Shown piece after piece: positions 10,450 through 22,064 of a stretch of 64,000 nucleotides of DNA; position 1 is the first letter of the stretch; every line of letters starts with the position of its first letter. The notes beneath the pieces are model-generated. The model ran no database searches and was not told the origin of the DNA. It saw nothing but the letters and a program-made list of their open reading frames with translations. The DNA comes from Gibbula magus. Taxonomy: Eukaryota > Mollusca > Gastropoda > Trochida > Trochidae. A program made the translations under genes and the position numbers. The stretch is taken from assembly GCA_936450465.1 (NCBI GenBank), contig OW388289.1, positions 69,314,420 through 69,378,419 of the forward strand. The letters are read 5' to 3'.

Positions 10450-13400
10450 TATAAATAGCGCTGGTCTACAGGTAGATAAGCAATATGCTAAATGAATATG
10501 TGAAGCCGAAGGCTTATGGGAAATAATGCAATGAAGAACCGTGCAGTGAAATGTCAACTTGTCTTCACGTAGGTGACAATATTGCAGTGCAATGAAATAT
10601 ATGTACAGGTTAAGTTTATCAACTTCGAAAGCATGTATAGGCAAGGAGTGCGTACCTAGCCATATATAGAACAAACAAAGAGCTGAACTGAGAAAGAAGG
10701 CACCAAAAAATGGGAAGCTATTTGTTTGAATGAACACTGTAGACTTGACAGGCCATGAACATTGAAACTTATTAGTAACAATAAAATACCCTGAAATAAA
10801 GTAATGTATTGGAACACTGATATATACGTTTGTACATATAAAACATAAAACATTAAAATATATCATTCTACCACATGAAAAACAATCAGCATGTGTATTT
10901 AAAATTATGATAGGTTTTATTTTAGCCGTTTCCATAGACATAACTGAACATTCGTTTCCAGACCAGATTTAAAAACAATTGTAACTGATAATGTGTAGGT
11001 GTGCTTTCAACTTCTTCGGTCCTTATATATTTAGTCGTTTTATCGAGATATACATTTTGGTTTTTCGTTCAGCTGTTTCCATAGAAACACAGTTTCACTT
11101 CAGAAGGATCTTCAAATGAAACTGAGATCTACACAGTATGGGCAGTAGAACAATATCAGGTGCATCATTAATGTATTTCCTAATGATTTGAAAGGCTCAG
11201 AAAAAATGTGACTGATTTAGGATTTTGTAAAGAATAAAGCCCCAGAATCATTGTTCAATATATTTCAAACTTCCCATTTGGCAAGGTATATCTCTGACTG
11301 TCAACTTGTGAGTATTAGTATATAAAGATTTCTACATGACATGATTTGTCAATGACACCATCAAGAAATTTCGTCAGAATGTGTAAGGAAGTAAAACGTA
11401 AAACAAAATAATTTGTTCAATTCAAATAAAACACATTCACTTTTTTAATAAGGCACATGTTTCTTAATAAGAAAATATTTTTGAGAATTTAACTATTCAT
11501 AAATGATAACACATATACCAAGACAACATTGTATTAAAAACACATTGAAGTACACGAAATTACTCTGGTTTATTAACCTGAATTAGCAGGTCCATCACTT
11601 AGACACGCTTATGATATCCACTTGCCAGACCTCCTGGGCACACTCACATTGTGGTGATTGCATTGATCTGTTCTAGAACCAGATTACCAAACATCATCAA
11701 AGAAGTAATCCATTTCTTACAATGAATAGACTTTCATCAAATGAGAAGGGGGCTGACTTTTTCTATTCTGATTCAACAGTATCTTTCTTTTACTCATACA
11801 TGTCTTGTGCTTTCCTTTGAACAATTTGATCAGGAAGATTAAGAATGAATGCTACATTAACGTAGATAAAATTGGATTACAAAGTTGGAATGTTTTATGC
11901 TCAATTGTAAAGCCACTATGTGTTTCCTTGACGGTCATACATTTTAATAGATATGTAAAACAGACAATGTAATCAATTTGCAAAGATTAATGTATTCATA
12001 ATTGCTCGTTCTTTTATTTGAACTGAGGATTCAAATAATCTCGGGAACCTCGATGTCCTTCTTGTTTTACTTTTAAAAAATTGGTATTTGTTTTACCCTA
12101 TGATGTATTTAATTAAAACAAGTTGCGAATTTCACTTATTCAATGAAAAATGATTCCATCGATCTGTCCGGGTTTATGTGTAGGGCATTTTTGGTTGTTT
12201 TTGCTCATCAGATTTGCTACTATTTTCGCCACTGTCTCTGACAGAACCTAATGTAAGGATTATTAGCAATGAATAAAAAAGTATAACGTTCTCTACGCTG
12301 TATATTACGAAGTACGTCCCTGGGAAATATTCATTTTAACTGCATACCTGTTGACCATTTTCCAATTTTTTAGATAAAATAACAGAATGTTTTGCTTTTA
12401 GTTTATCAACGACGATATTATAGTAATCGGCATATTATTGTAGTCCGTCCGTACGTACGGAATGACATAATTCAAGGTGAGTTCACATGATTATTTTGAT
12501 ATCTTGCATTTAGATTCACCATAGTTAGAGTAGTCTTCCCACAGAGTTTATGACCTTGATCTTCATTCCAAGGTCATAACGAGTCTTTTCCGTTTTACTC
12601 TTATCAGCGAGATATATCGAGAATTGTTTACTGAATTAACCTATCGCCAGACACGCCCCCAACTTTCCTCTCCATTTAAGCTGATGCCATTTTGTCCGAT
12701 AAACAACGAAACCACGGTTTACTTCCTGGTTTGATTTCCACTGTATACTAATTTAGAGAGTGCAGTTAGGACACATACAGTGTGAGATCGGCTAGATTGA
12801 TACTATCTAAATATCTTGATGGAGATTTTAACAGAAATCAGGTTCTGTCACAGCTTGCAAATGACCGTTGGAACGGTAAAATTCGAAGTGAGTACAGCGG
12901 TGGAATGAATTTCTACTTTTTTTGCAAATGTACGTTTGAATAAAATATGAACAGAATCATATCACAGGTTCCCGTTAAGTTTTTTTTACGCATTTCGTAG
13001 ATATATTTGTCTTTATGGGCTCTCATGTTCTGAACGAAGGTATAAATAGCTCTACGCAGGTAGACTCATAGTGCGGCGGCACTTTTCAAAACAGGCATCC
13101 TGCTAGTCCAACATATTCTATGCCAATAATTAAGTGACATCACCTAATACAACTGTTGATTTTTCAAATTATCGTGTCACAACAGGAACTATTAATTCCA
13201 TCATAGAAATCTGTTTCAGAAGACCCAGATCGAAACAGACATAAATTATTTGTTTAATTACCGTTGATGTTACATTAACATTTTAACTGATAAACAAGTA
13301 TTTAAATAGACATATCAAAGACTTATGCTTTCTTAAAAGGGGAGATATATTTCTTGAAAACAATGCACAGGCCAATATATTCATGAACAAATTCACTTGT

Positions 13401-14870
13401 TTTTGTTTTAGTGAAACATCATATCCTGTACATGTTACAGTCGATTAAATTTTAAAATTTAATAGTGCAAATATATTTTTTAATTACCAGTGATACAATC
13501 CAATTGTGTATTGTGTTTTCATCATTTATTCATATTTATTTTCATATATTTTGGTATGTAGAAGTTGAATGTTGATTGTTGAGTTTGAAACAACTGATCT
13601 AGGCTTTACGTGTGATGCTTGAATTCAGTAATATTTCTGAACATATCCTACTACTTTTGTAAAGAATTAAAAGCAAGAAATTAAACTCAGCTAAATAACA
13701 CATTCCCTTGATTATTTTTCTGTAAGAATAAGAAGTATTTGTAATGAGAACACTTTTCAGTTACAATTAAATGCAGTTTTTAATTTGTTTAAAAAGTATA
13801 TGAAGTAAATTTTGTTCCTTGATTAAAATCATTGATGTGAATATTTGAAAATTAATAATTAAGTTGTCAACACTGGTTTATGTATTTCTTTTCATATTTC
13901 CCCACTAATGTTTTCTTTCAATATCAAAGTTTTCTTATTCAAGACTTAAAGTATAACAATGGAATTTTTTTTCTGAATTCAAATGTTATTAAAAAACAAT
14001 TTTACTGAATACTAACTGAATTTACTGTTATATTGAAGAATAAGATATTAAAGTGAATGTTGACATATATGATTGAATTGTGAGTACTAGTGAGATCACG
14101 TGTAAATGAATGCAAATATAGTAATTTATTATTTTAATTTAATTTGCATTGGATGTCTATATTGTTTGTAAATTTGCAGTTTTATACGAAACTTACAATC
14201 ATTTATGATAACGTATCACAGTGCCGTCACACGTATATATGTATTACTTGTAATTTGATATTTTCCTATGTATTTTGTTTATCAATATGTTCAAGTTATT
14301 TAGTTAAATTCTCATATAACAATGTCCATTTGTCTTTTGTAGTTATCACCTGGGGCTAACACATATCTGCAGGTTTAATGTTTTATGCTTCAGTGATTAT
14401 CTATTCTTCATTGTAGATCACTTTAGGCATTGCATATACAGCAACTATTTTATTTAAAAATAAGGAAGTATCCTGTCAATCAAACCCTATGATGAAACTT
14501 TATGTGCTTTAGGGCTCTATAGCCATTGGTCCTATGAATCCCTTAAATAGAGCCCTCTCAGTAACAGCAGAGATAGAGATATATAGACAGAGATAGAATT
14601 AGACATGGATAGAGACTTTGATAGATAGAGAGGACCAGCGGAGAGTAGACCCAGGGAAGACTTACACAGTTTCATTGGCGGTCAATATGTCTCCGCCGCC
14701 GTCACCATCATCAGCTGACCTTCAACTGTATATGTAACTACCACCACTACAACTGTTTGACTGGAGGTTGACCAAAGAAATCATTGACCAACCACCCAAA
14801 CCTTATTTGCCTTTATAAATCTAAGATAATTCTTGATTCATCAGTTGGTTCCTGACTCATCAACATGACT
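10450..14870. other. Long AT-rich region without a supported gene
   Basis: An open frame at 10438-10941 (minus) has no recognisable domain and low-complexity, hydrophobic content, so it is not called. Two local structures stand out: an 11-bp-arm palindrome at 12548-12579 (TTATGACCTTG / CAAGGTCATAA), and a hairpin at about 14509-14557 with AGGGCTCTAT arms, followed by GATAGA-rich sequence to about 14630. A possible first exon at 12819-12887 is discussed in the findings. Confidence 0.45.
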
Positions 14871-15114
14871 ATCTCAGCTCCAGGGGTGAAACTCTGTTTG
14901 GACAAATCGCCCCTGAAAGCACCAGCTGTTATCTACAAGTTGTACTTCCTGTCAATATAGGTGTGCATAACTGTTTCAAGGACTTTGCATTTCTTCTGCC
15001 TAGAGTTAATTATGATATCATGTTATATGAAATTGAGTCACACTAACCATTTATGAGTCATATTTATTATGTCAATTTTCAAACAAATAAAAAAAATGGA
15101 CAGAGTAGCTACCG

Positions 15115-15411
15115 CTAACTCGCTCTTGGAACGTTGTATGTCACTCGAATAATAGCAGCAGACATGTCTCTATTGAGGCTAATTGGAAACTTTGGAGAAA
15201 ATCCAGCAAACGGATAAGTGTCTGGAAGATGTGTGTGCAGAATTGACATTGTGACTTGAACTTTAGGTGTAAGCGAGCTTTTGAAACAGCCAAAGTGACA
15301 TTCAATTAGAAGCTGAAAAAAGTGCATAGGTGCCATGATGGGACTATAGTCCGGCACTCCACAGAAGCAAGGTTTTACTATGTGACTTTGTCCCGACCAG
15401 TCAGTCAACAT
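15115..15411 (-). CDS. Unrecognised 98-codon open frame with a diverged second copy at 28 kb
   Basis: I do not recognise the product. The C-terminal half (HTHLPDTYPFAGF, PISLNRDMSAAIIRV) resembles, at both DNA and protein level, a minus-strand segment at about 27950-28100 (IPGFSSEIPINLVMGMSVD, DTIRV). The 28-kb copy has a two-base gap that breaks the frame. A polypyrimidine/TTTCAG acceptor-like site lies inside the frame, near 15313, so the true coding part could be only a 3' exon. It may be a diverged exon of a duplicated host gene, or part of an unclassified repeat. No start or partner exon can be confirmed. Confidence 0.25.
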   Translation of the reverse strand: MLTDWSGQSHIVKPCFCGVPDYSPIMAPMHFFQLLIECHFGCFKSSLTPKVQVTMSILHTHLPDTYPFAGFSPKFPISLNRDMSAAIIRVTYNVPRAS

Positions 15412-15714
15412 AGGTGAGGTCTGGGGATGTGCGATAATTTGAATGTCACTCTTACAGAGTTACTATACAGAACATATTGCAATATAAAGGGGCACTCATA
15501 TATTATAGTGTAAATCTATCATCTGTTTCATGACATGAGGGAAAACATCAAGGGAAAATGTTGTGACACAAATCTCTTTCTAATTATGTGCGTTTACTTG
15601 AATTCTGCAAAATGCTGAGGGAACTTTTGAATAACATGATTTCCTTTGATAACTGATGAATATGTCTTAAAGTCTAAACGTTAACATATAGTAAGGCACT
15701 AAACACTACATGTG

Positions 15715-15740
15715 TGTCACTGGTTCAGGTCTAGTATGTC
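15715..15740 (-). repeat. Stub of Gypsy 3' LTR end
   Basis: TGTCACTGGTTCAGGTCTAG on the plus strand matches the LTR end at 24983 (TGTCACGGGTTCAGGTCTAG) with one difference. On the minus strand it reads as the terminal LTR bases ending GTGACA. It lies directly against the broken integrase, so the rest of this LTR and the integrase C-terminus were deleted together. Confidence 0.6.
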
Positions 15741-16360
15741 ATGACGTTGCAAATAGTACTCTCGCTGTGGTCTTGGCTGTTTGGAATTGCAATGGCGTAT
15801 CGAGTGAAGTGATCCGTAATAACAAGGATGTTCCCGTAGCCTCCTTTGGATTCCTCGAGCTTGAGATAGTCAAGACAGACAAGTTCCATAGGCTGTGAGG
15901 TTTGGATACTAACTAAAGGTGCAGCTGTCACAGATATCTTGGACTTTCCACAATTCTTTACATATTTCTCTACATCCTCAGACATTCCAGGCCAGAAAAA
16001 CCTTGATCTCACAAGATGGAGAGTTTTGTCGCAGCCTTGGTATCCTGAGTCGTCATGCAGAGACTGCATGTCTTTAATCTCGTTCTTTGGTAGAACTAAC
16101 TGATGTTCAATACCTTCAGTGTTGTTGACTCGTCTGAACAAGATCCTGTTCTTAAGAAACAACATGACCCAATCCTGAAGTAACCTTTTAACGGTGGGAT
16201 CCTCAAGTGATCGCTGACGTGCTGTGAGCTTAACATCCTTTCTGAGGAGAATTACACGTCTAAGATGCTGGTCACTGAGTTGTTCCTCCTTCAAGGACAG
16301 CGAAGATTGGGTCAATGGAATGACGCCATCTGAGCACACAACTTTCTCATCACAAGGCAA
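15731..16360 (-). pseudogene. Gypsy integrase, truncated
   Basis: Integrase inserts the cDNA copy into host DNA. The zinc-binding domain is recognisable (HDDSGYQGCDKTLHLVRSRF, FWPGMSEDVEKYVKNC), but the final Cys of the HHCC site is lost because CxxC reads CGKS. The start of the catalytic core follows: MELVCLDYLKLEESKGGYGN (first Asp) and ILVITDHFTRYAIAIP (second box, Asp). The Glu-bearing third part is missing. The frame runs into the LTR stub. Confidence 0.85.
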
Positions 16361-16369
16361 ACTTTCAGC

Positions 16370-16626
16370 AGCAATACAGGAGGTTCGATGAACTTGACAG
16401 ATAGCCTTGATGTTTCGATGTGATTCACCTTGGCATCCTCGTATTCTTGTCTTCTTGACAATCTATCAGCGTTCATATTGGTGTTGCCTGCACAATAGAT
16501 AATGATGAAGTCATAAGCTGAGAGAGCAGCGAGCCACCTGTGTCCAGTTGCATCAATCTTGGCGGATGTAAAACGTACGTAAGAGGGTTGTTATCTGTCT
16601 TGACCTCAAACTTGTTTCAATAAAGG
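16370..16626 (-). pseudogene. Gypsy RNase H C-terminal fragment
   Basis: Two adjacent frames spell the end of a Gypsy RNase H: FEVKTDNNPLTYVL near 16626-16580, then TSAKIDATGHRWLAALSAYD after a one-base shift, then NTNMNADRLSRR near 16480-16450. These are highly characteristic blocks lying just before integrase. The segment has no start codon of its own. Confidence 0.75.
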
Positions 16627-16639
16627 CATCGTCGAACTT

Positions 16640-17060
16640 GTCCAATGATTCCATTGGCTTGTGATCGCAGTGCTGTTACCCACAAGGCTGGTATGGTACT
16701 ATCCACAGCTTCCATGAATCTCTCAACAATGTCAATGACGTTGGTGCCGATCACTAGTGGTACACGCCTGTTGTACTATGTGTCTCTTGTGACAAGCAGT
16801 ACGATGTCAAACTCCTTGTTGATAAATTGGATGTAGATTTTGGCCTCCAAGAATCACGAGAATGGAAGGATGTTGTCTCCTGCTCTCATCACTTCAATCT
16901 CAACGTCCTGAAGCTGACGTAGTGGAAAATGAGACAGACTTGACACATGGTATCCTTCCAACACTTTTGAGACCCTCGATCCTGGATCAATCAAGGCTTG
17001 ACAGTCGAGTCCCTCGATGTGAATGACTGCTTCATTGTCCTTGCCCTACCATCCCTCGAT
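16640..17060 (-). pseudogene. Gypsy aspartic protease region, degraded
   Basis: Minus-strand translation gives EGLDCQALIDPGSRVSKV, then LQDVEIEV, and later LVIGTNVIDI, matching a retropepsin-type protease in which the active site is D-T/S-G. Here the site reads DPGS, and in-frame stops interrupt the flap region. The sequence then passes almost directly into RNase H coding. This places one edge of the RT deletion close to 16630. Confidence 0.6.
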
Positions 17061-17125
17061 ATAAGTCAGAGGGGCTAGTAGTTCCCTCAGCCTTTGCATG
17101 CCCCGCTGCAGTAGGCTGGATTAGT

Positions 17126-18123
17126 TTAAAGAACCTTGTTCTTCCTTCTTTGAGGATCCTCGTCCTCTTCTTTCTCTACCTTTGTGCGTCCGTTGTGGTG
17201 GAAGGGATTACTGTACTGAGAATGGGTCTCATGAGATTCTAATACCTTGAGTCTGTCTAAGATCTGCTGGGGAAGATGATTGTCAGTGGATGGCTTCTGT
17301 GATGCCATTTCCAACTGTTCAAGCCTCTTAGTGATGTCTGGCAGTTCGATCCTGATGAGAGGGAGTAGATCCTTTAAGTGACTGAGGTGATCCTAGAGTC
17401 TGAGGCTGGTGCTGGCTACGAGTGGGTCTTGACTTGACAGGCTTGTTGTCGATTTTCTGCTCACTCAAATGGTCTGTAACAGAGAGTGGACGTCCATCGC
17501 CAAGTAGAAAGAATGGCATGTTGCATCCTTCAATGCCGAATTTCTCAACCCTGTCCAGAACTTGTCTTGCTTGTGTATCCAAGTGGGATCCTCAGTCATG
17601 AACATTTTGTAGAATATCCTCTAGCCTAATTCCCAAAATGATGCCACTGATTCCGAATCCTTCTGTGTTGCCTGATGAAACTGTTGAAGTAGTTGCTCCG
17701 CTGTGATAATGGACCGTAGGGGCCCTCCAGCCGGTATAGAATATCTATGATTGTAGCATATTCTCCTAGGGATATCAAAACACGAGCGGCTCCTCCTCTA
17801 AGGGACTTCCTTACAGCTTGGATGAGTGCAGAAGATGTGATGCTGTCATCTCTCATCAAACAACGGACCTCAAACTTCCAGTTCTTGAAACGTGTCTCTC
17901 CACCGGCTCTCCATCTGAGAAGGCTGAAATCCTTGGCAGTTGTTGAAGTGCAGTCCAAGGTGCAGGTGGATAAGTGGGAGGAGGAAAAGGAAACGAACCT
18001 GTATAGGGATACACGGTGGAAAACTAGGTGTGTCTGCGTAATAAGAAGAACTAGGGACGTGCGTTGGTGTAGAAAAAGTGGGTAAGGAGTGGATGCTATA
18101 TTTTCCAGTCTTCTGTAGATAGC
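17126..18123 (-). pseudogene. Gypsy gag body, frameshifted
   Basis: Frames at 17958-17626, 17582-17328 and 17314-17126 belong to gag. The clearest block (about 17900-17700) reads FKNWKFEVRCLMRD, ALIQAVRKSLRGGAARVLIS and LYRLEGPYGPL. That is a capsid-like region seen in many metazoan Gypsy gags. Upstream, a proline-rich stretch (FPPPTYPPAPW, then LPRISAFS) lies in a shifted frame. The N-terminal portion continues to the TTAA at 18124, where the piggyBac-like block begins. Confidence 0.65.
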
Positions 18124-18459
18124 TTAACCCTTACGTTGCGTATATATATTTTACCTTTTTTAGCCCCTGTGGCGGAATTTACAGGCTCGCAGCTCGCAGC
18201 AGTAGTTTGAGCTTAGGCACTAACGAGCTCTGCTGGCGGAATTTCCAGGCGGCGATTCCGGTACCGTTTTTACGAAATATACCGCATCTACATGGCGAAT
18301 ACGGGCTATATACGGGCGTTGAATACAAATTCAAGTCGCGGCACCCGTACACAAATGGTTGCTTTATACCCGCATCTTCGAATTATTTTTTTACGATTTT
18401 TCTTTACTTTTCTATTACTTTGTAAAGATTGTCTTTAATTCGGGCCTTATAACATCATG

Positions 18460-19460
18460 AATTTGGAGCGCGCTACTGAAATTTTTATATGGACTTGAAG
18501 ACCAGATGTTTGTCTTTACAATGATATAAAAAATATTAGAATGCGACCTATGGTTATAATTCTATTGTCATCTAAAGTTTGTCTTTATTTCCAGCTTCAT
18601 GAAATCAAAACTCCTGAGCGCGCATATTGCGAAATTTATATGTGCTTGTAGATAGTTTATTCCTCTTTACAATGACATAAAAATTATTAGAATACGTCTT
18701 ATGGTTCAGAAAATATAACCAACCAAAGGAGAGTGACGCTACCCCGACAGTACCACGTGAATGGTCCCGACGCGCACCAAGTTACTGGCACTGCTTGGTC
18801 CCCCCGGGACTGTGCTAATTACAGTACCGTTACCTCCTCGAGACCTCCTCGAGGGTGCCAGAGCCGAGCGCGCGTGGAACTAATGGGTACTAATGAGCAC
18901 AGCATACACTAATCACCGCGGCGAACGCAATACATGTTGCGCGGTGTAAAGTTTGTCTTTATTTCCAGCTTTATAAAATCGTAAATTATTTCGCGCGCAT
19001 GCGAAACACGTATGTACTTGAAGACAATTTATTCCTCTTTACAATGATATAAAAATTATTGGAATACGTCAAATGGTTCGCAATATATGAAGACCGTATG
19101 GAAGGCACCCCCAGTACTTAGAAAATTCATTTTTGAAAAACTAACTTTTTGCGACATCTGGCGCATCACTTGCCGCATGTTTATTTTTCGCTGCGCATAT
19201 ACATATGATACATGGAATTGAAGACAATTTATTGCTCTTTACGATGATGTAAATAGAAAAAAATGCGCAACTTCGTTCGGAAGCTATAGCGTGCCAAATG
19301 AAGGTACCCTCGGTACTTTGAGGCAACTTTTTGACTATCGCGCATATCGGGGCACGTGCCGCAACTTTAGTTTTTCGTGCGCATGTATAAATTTTATATT
19401 GAATCAAAGCCGAATCTTTCCTCTTTACCCCATGTAAGTTTTATGAAAATCGGCCACCCG
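18460..19460. repeat. Left subterminal repeat array of the piggyBac-like block
   Basis: About five diverged units share a GCGC-rich head (GCGCGCAT), a middle resembling TATATGGAATTGAAGACAAT and a tail resembling CTTTACAATGATATAAAAAT followed by a GGTTC-like end. Anchors lie near 18515, 18670, 19040, 19240 and 19420. A GC-rich stretch (about 18720-18950) with CTCGAG motifs is spliced between units two and three. The same unit occurs in the same orientation on the far side of the transposase. Confidence 0.65.
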
Positions 19461-19719
19461 GTTCAGCATTTATGGGTGTTTTTTTATGATGCGGTTCTGG
19501 CTGAACTTCCAATGAAAGCTCGCATTCACTTTCTCTGTCTCTTTGATAAAATAAAAAATATTTTATTTGCAATGACATGTATTACAATGAAATTACAATG
19601 CATTTATGTACAAATATACACAATATTTACCTGCGGTTGTGCGCAGAACAGCTTTAGGGACCTAACAAGGTATGTATATAATGTGTATATACTAGTCCAC
19701 ACTTCGGCTCTCTTTACTT

Positions 19720-21753
19720 TCAATTTTCTTCTTCTTCATTCCCTTCTTCATTTCTTTCTTTTTCCGTGGCAGTGATGTAAGCCCTGGAATAGTCAGTGGC
19801 GGTGTGGTACAGTTTGAAGCATGGTGCGGCGCACAGAGAAACATTACAATCTGTACATTCATAAGAAGACTCTCTGCCTACTCGTTTTTTCTTCCTTGCT
19901 GGCCCATTGCCTTCTTCAATCTGTTTTGCGTGGACGGCGCGTTTTGCCTTAGAGCACACCACACACATCCTTGTGACGTTTTTCTTCCTTCCGACAGGCT
20001 CAATCTTCGTCGGAAAGTGACGTCCATGAAGACGAGTGACACTCTCGTCGCTTGTGCTCGGCCGACCACGGGGACGTCTGCAAAGTGATGGAACTTGTTC
20101 CTTGTCCGCAAATGTTACTATATGTTGCGCCAAAGCCTTCCTGTATTCCCGACTTGTTTTTAGAGGTTTATCTTTGCTGTATTCTTTATAAACGATGTAA
20201 GAGTTCAACATGGCAACGTTGAGAACGTGAAACCAAACCCGTTTCCACCACTTCAGGGTCTTCACTCGGAGCGGCGTGTACGACAACATCTGGTCGGCCC
20301 GATCAACACCTCCCATGTACTTGTTGTACGTTGTTACAATGCGCGGCTTGAGAACTGGTTCCCCTGTTGCCCGGTTCTTCTTCCCTGTTTGTTCAAGTTG
20401 TGTATCTTCAACAGTAGACATGAGAAGCACTGATTTTCTATCTTCGTAGCGAAGAACGAGTAGGCCATGGTTGTGAGAAACTGTCATGTCCCCTTGCTTG
20501 GCTTTCTTTTTAGGTTTCTTGACTGAATCAGGAAGTCCCTTTCGATTGGCTCTCAACGTCCCCGTGGCACCTATTCCCCGCTCCCACAAATTTATGTACA
20601 GATTTGTGGACGAATAGTAGTTGTCCATAAAGATGTGATGCCCCTGTCCAACGTAGTCGTTCACCAAGTCCATGACTACATCATAAGTTTTGCCACCTTC
20701 AGAAACCGGTTCATTCGTTTTTCCAGTGTAGAGTTTGAACTTGCAAACGTATCCGTTGTGCGAGTCACACAACATGAAAGCCTTTATCCCATACTTCTTA
20801 GGCTTGTCGGGAAGATAAACTTTGAAAGATAAGTTACCTTTCCAGGGCACCATGCCCTCGTCGACTGAAATGTTTTGATGCGGTTTATACACTCTTGAAA
20901 AACGGTGAACTATCCGGTTATACAAGTGTCCCAGTTTATTTATTGGTGAAAAGCACGGGGTGTTACGGCCCGGCATTCGCCTGTTGTCAGCCAAGTGTAG
21001 GTAGGTTATAAGAAGCCAAAACCTGTCTCGGGGCATGCACTTGGCGAAGAAAGGCGTTGAGGTAACATCACTTGTTGACCAGTAATCAGCAAAGTTTCTC
21101 TGCACAACCAATGACATGGCAATTGTCATGGCTACAAATGCCTTCATCTCTTCTGCATTACTGTCTTGCCACTGTTGCATTCTTGAACGGGGTCTTAGAA
21201 TTTTGTCCTCCATTGCTTGTTTGAAATATCTATTGGTTTCCGTTGCCATATCCTCATAGTCATCATTATGTATAAACAAATTGAAAAAGTCAATAGGTTC
21301 AGGGTTCTCAGGAAGTTCTATGAACTGGCGCAACCCAGTTTGACCAGTGAAAGGCAAGTTTACACGTGGCCGGGGACCATCCACCCACTCATCAAACGTC
21401 TGTGAATTATCATGATTATATTGTGGTATTTCGGCAAACTCCTCCTCAAAACCACTAAAGTCTTCTTCGGTGGAATTACCGGCGGCTAGAATCTTTCTGG
21501 CAAGCTCTGTCTCTATATCACTCAGAGCATCTGTGTCACCATGTTCACTATCTATTACAGTGTCCCGATCATATGCATCATCACTGTCTAAACCACTGCT
21601 ACCATCACTGTCAGTTGACTCCATATCAGAGGCTTCATCAGCATGGATCTCGTTGATGAAGTCGTCGTCGCTTGAAACGGCTTCAAAGCTGCGTGTCCTA
21701 GTATGCAACGCCCTAGGCCGTCGCAGGGCCTTGCGTCCACGTCCGCGCAGCAT
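19720..21753 (-). CDS. piggyBac transposase, full length and intact
   Basis: An unbroken 677-residue frame. piggyBac enzymes cut and paste DNA at TTAA through an RNase H-like core with three aspartates. All three are present: SVDEGMVPWKG (Asp298), IFMDNYYSS (Asp377) and MGGVDRADQM (Asp484). The N-terminus is basic and then very acidic (residues 29-110). A Lys-rich stretch (residues 411-420, KKPKKKAKQ) may act as a nuclear signal. The C-terminus has a Cys-rich domain with CVVC (597-600), CTDC (633-636), C641, C645 and H650, the cross-brace finger usual in this family for end recognition. The ATG at 21753 is the first in frame. Length and motif spacing resemble PGBD4-type transposases. Intactness contrasts with the decayed elements around it. 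Activity is possible but unproven, because the right end is not canonical. Confidence 0.92.
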   Translation of the reverse strand: MLRGRGRKALRRPRALHTRTRSFEAVSSDDDFINEIHADEASDMESTDSDGSSGLDSDDAYDRDTVIDSEHGDTDALSDIETELARKILAAGNSTEEDFSGFEEEFAEIPQYNHDNSQTFDEWVDGPRPRVNLPFTGQTGLRQFIELPENPEPIDFFNLFIHNDDYEDMATETNRYFKQAMEDKILRPRSRMQQWQDSNAEEMKAFVAMTIAMSLVVQRNFADYWSTSDVTSTPFFAKCMPRDRFWLLITYLHLADNRRMPGRNTPCFSPINKLGHLYNRIVHRFSRVYKPHQNISVDEGMVPWKGNLSFKVYLPDKPKKYGIKAFMLCDSHNGYVCKFKLYTGKTNEPVSEGGKTYDVVMDLVNDYVGQGHHIFMDNYYSSTNLYINLWERGIGATGTLRANRKGLPDSVKKPKKKAKQGDMTVSHNHGLLVLRYEDRKSVLLMSTVEDTQLEQTGKKNRATGEPVLKPRIVTTYNKYMGGVDRADQMLSYTPLRVKTLKWWKRVWFHVLNVAMLNSYIVYKEYSKDKPLKTSREYRKALAQHIVTFADKEQVPSLCRRPRGRPSTSDESVTRLHGRHFPTKIEPVGRKKNVTRMCVVCSKAKRAVHAKQIEEGNGPARKKKRVGRESSYECTDCNVSLCAAPCFKLYHTATDYSRAYITATEKERNEEGNEEEEN

Positions 21754-22064
21754 TCTGCTTTAACCTGTAAATGATTGAAAATGCGTTAGATGTATGCAAC
21801 ATATAACATGTGATTAGAGACAATAAACATACAGAGATAATGAATGTGAGCTTCATGGACGTTCATTTGCCAGTTTCAGAACCTCCCGGCGCATCTAGGA
21901 CGACTGCGCCGCAAGCGCCGACGGCGCCGACGGCTTCTGACATCGCGCCGATTTTTCCGACGCATATGTCAAACGGACCATTTTCTGATTTCCTCGGCGA
22001 CGTGTAGCACCGGGCGCGAGGCCCGGAAAATAAACTACTATGTCAGGGAAGCTCGGGTTGTCAG

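Noticed and set aside
10438..10941. A 167-codon minus-strand frame
   Set aside because: AT-rich with hydrophobic, low-information sequence, no motif, and no conserved neighbour.
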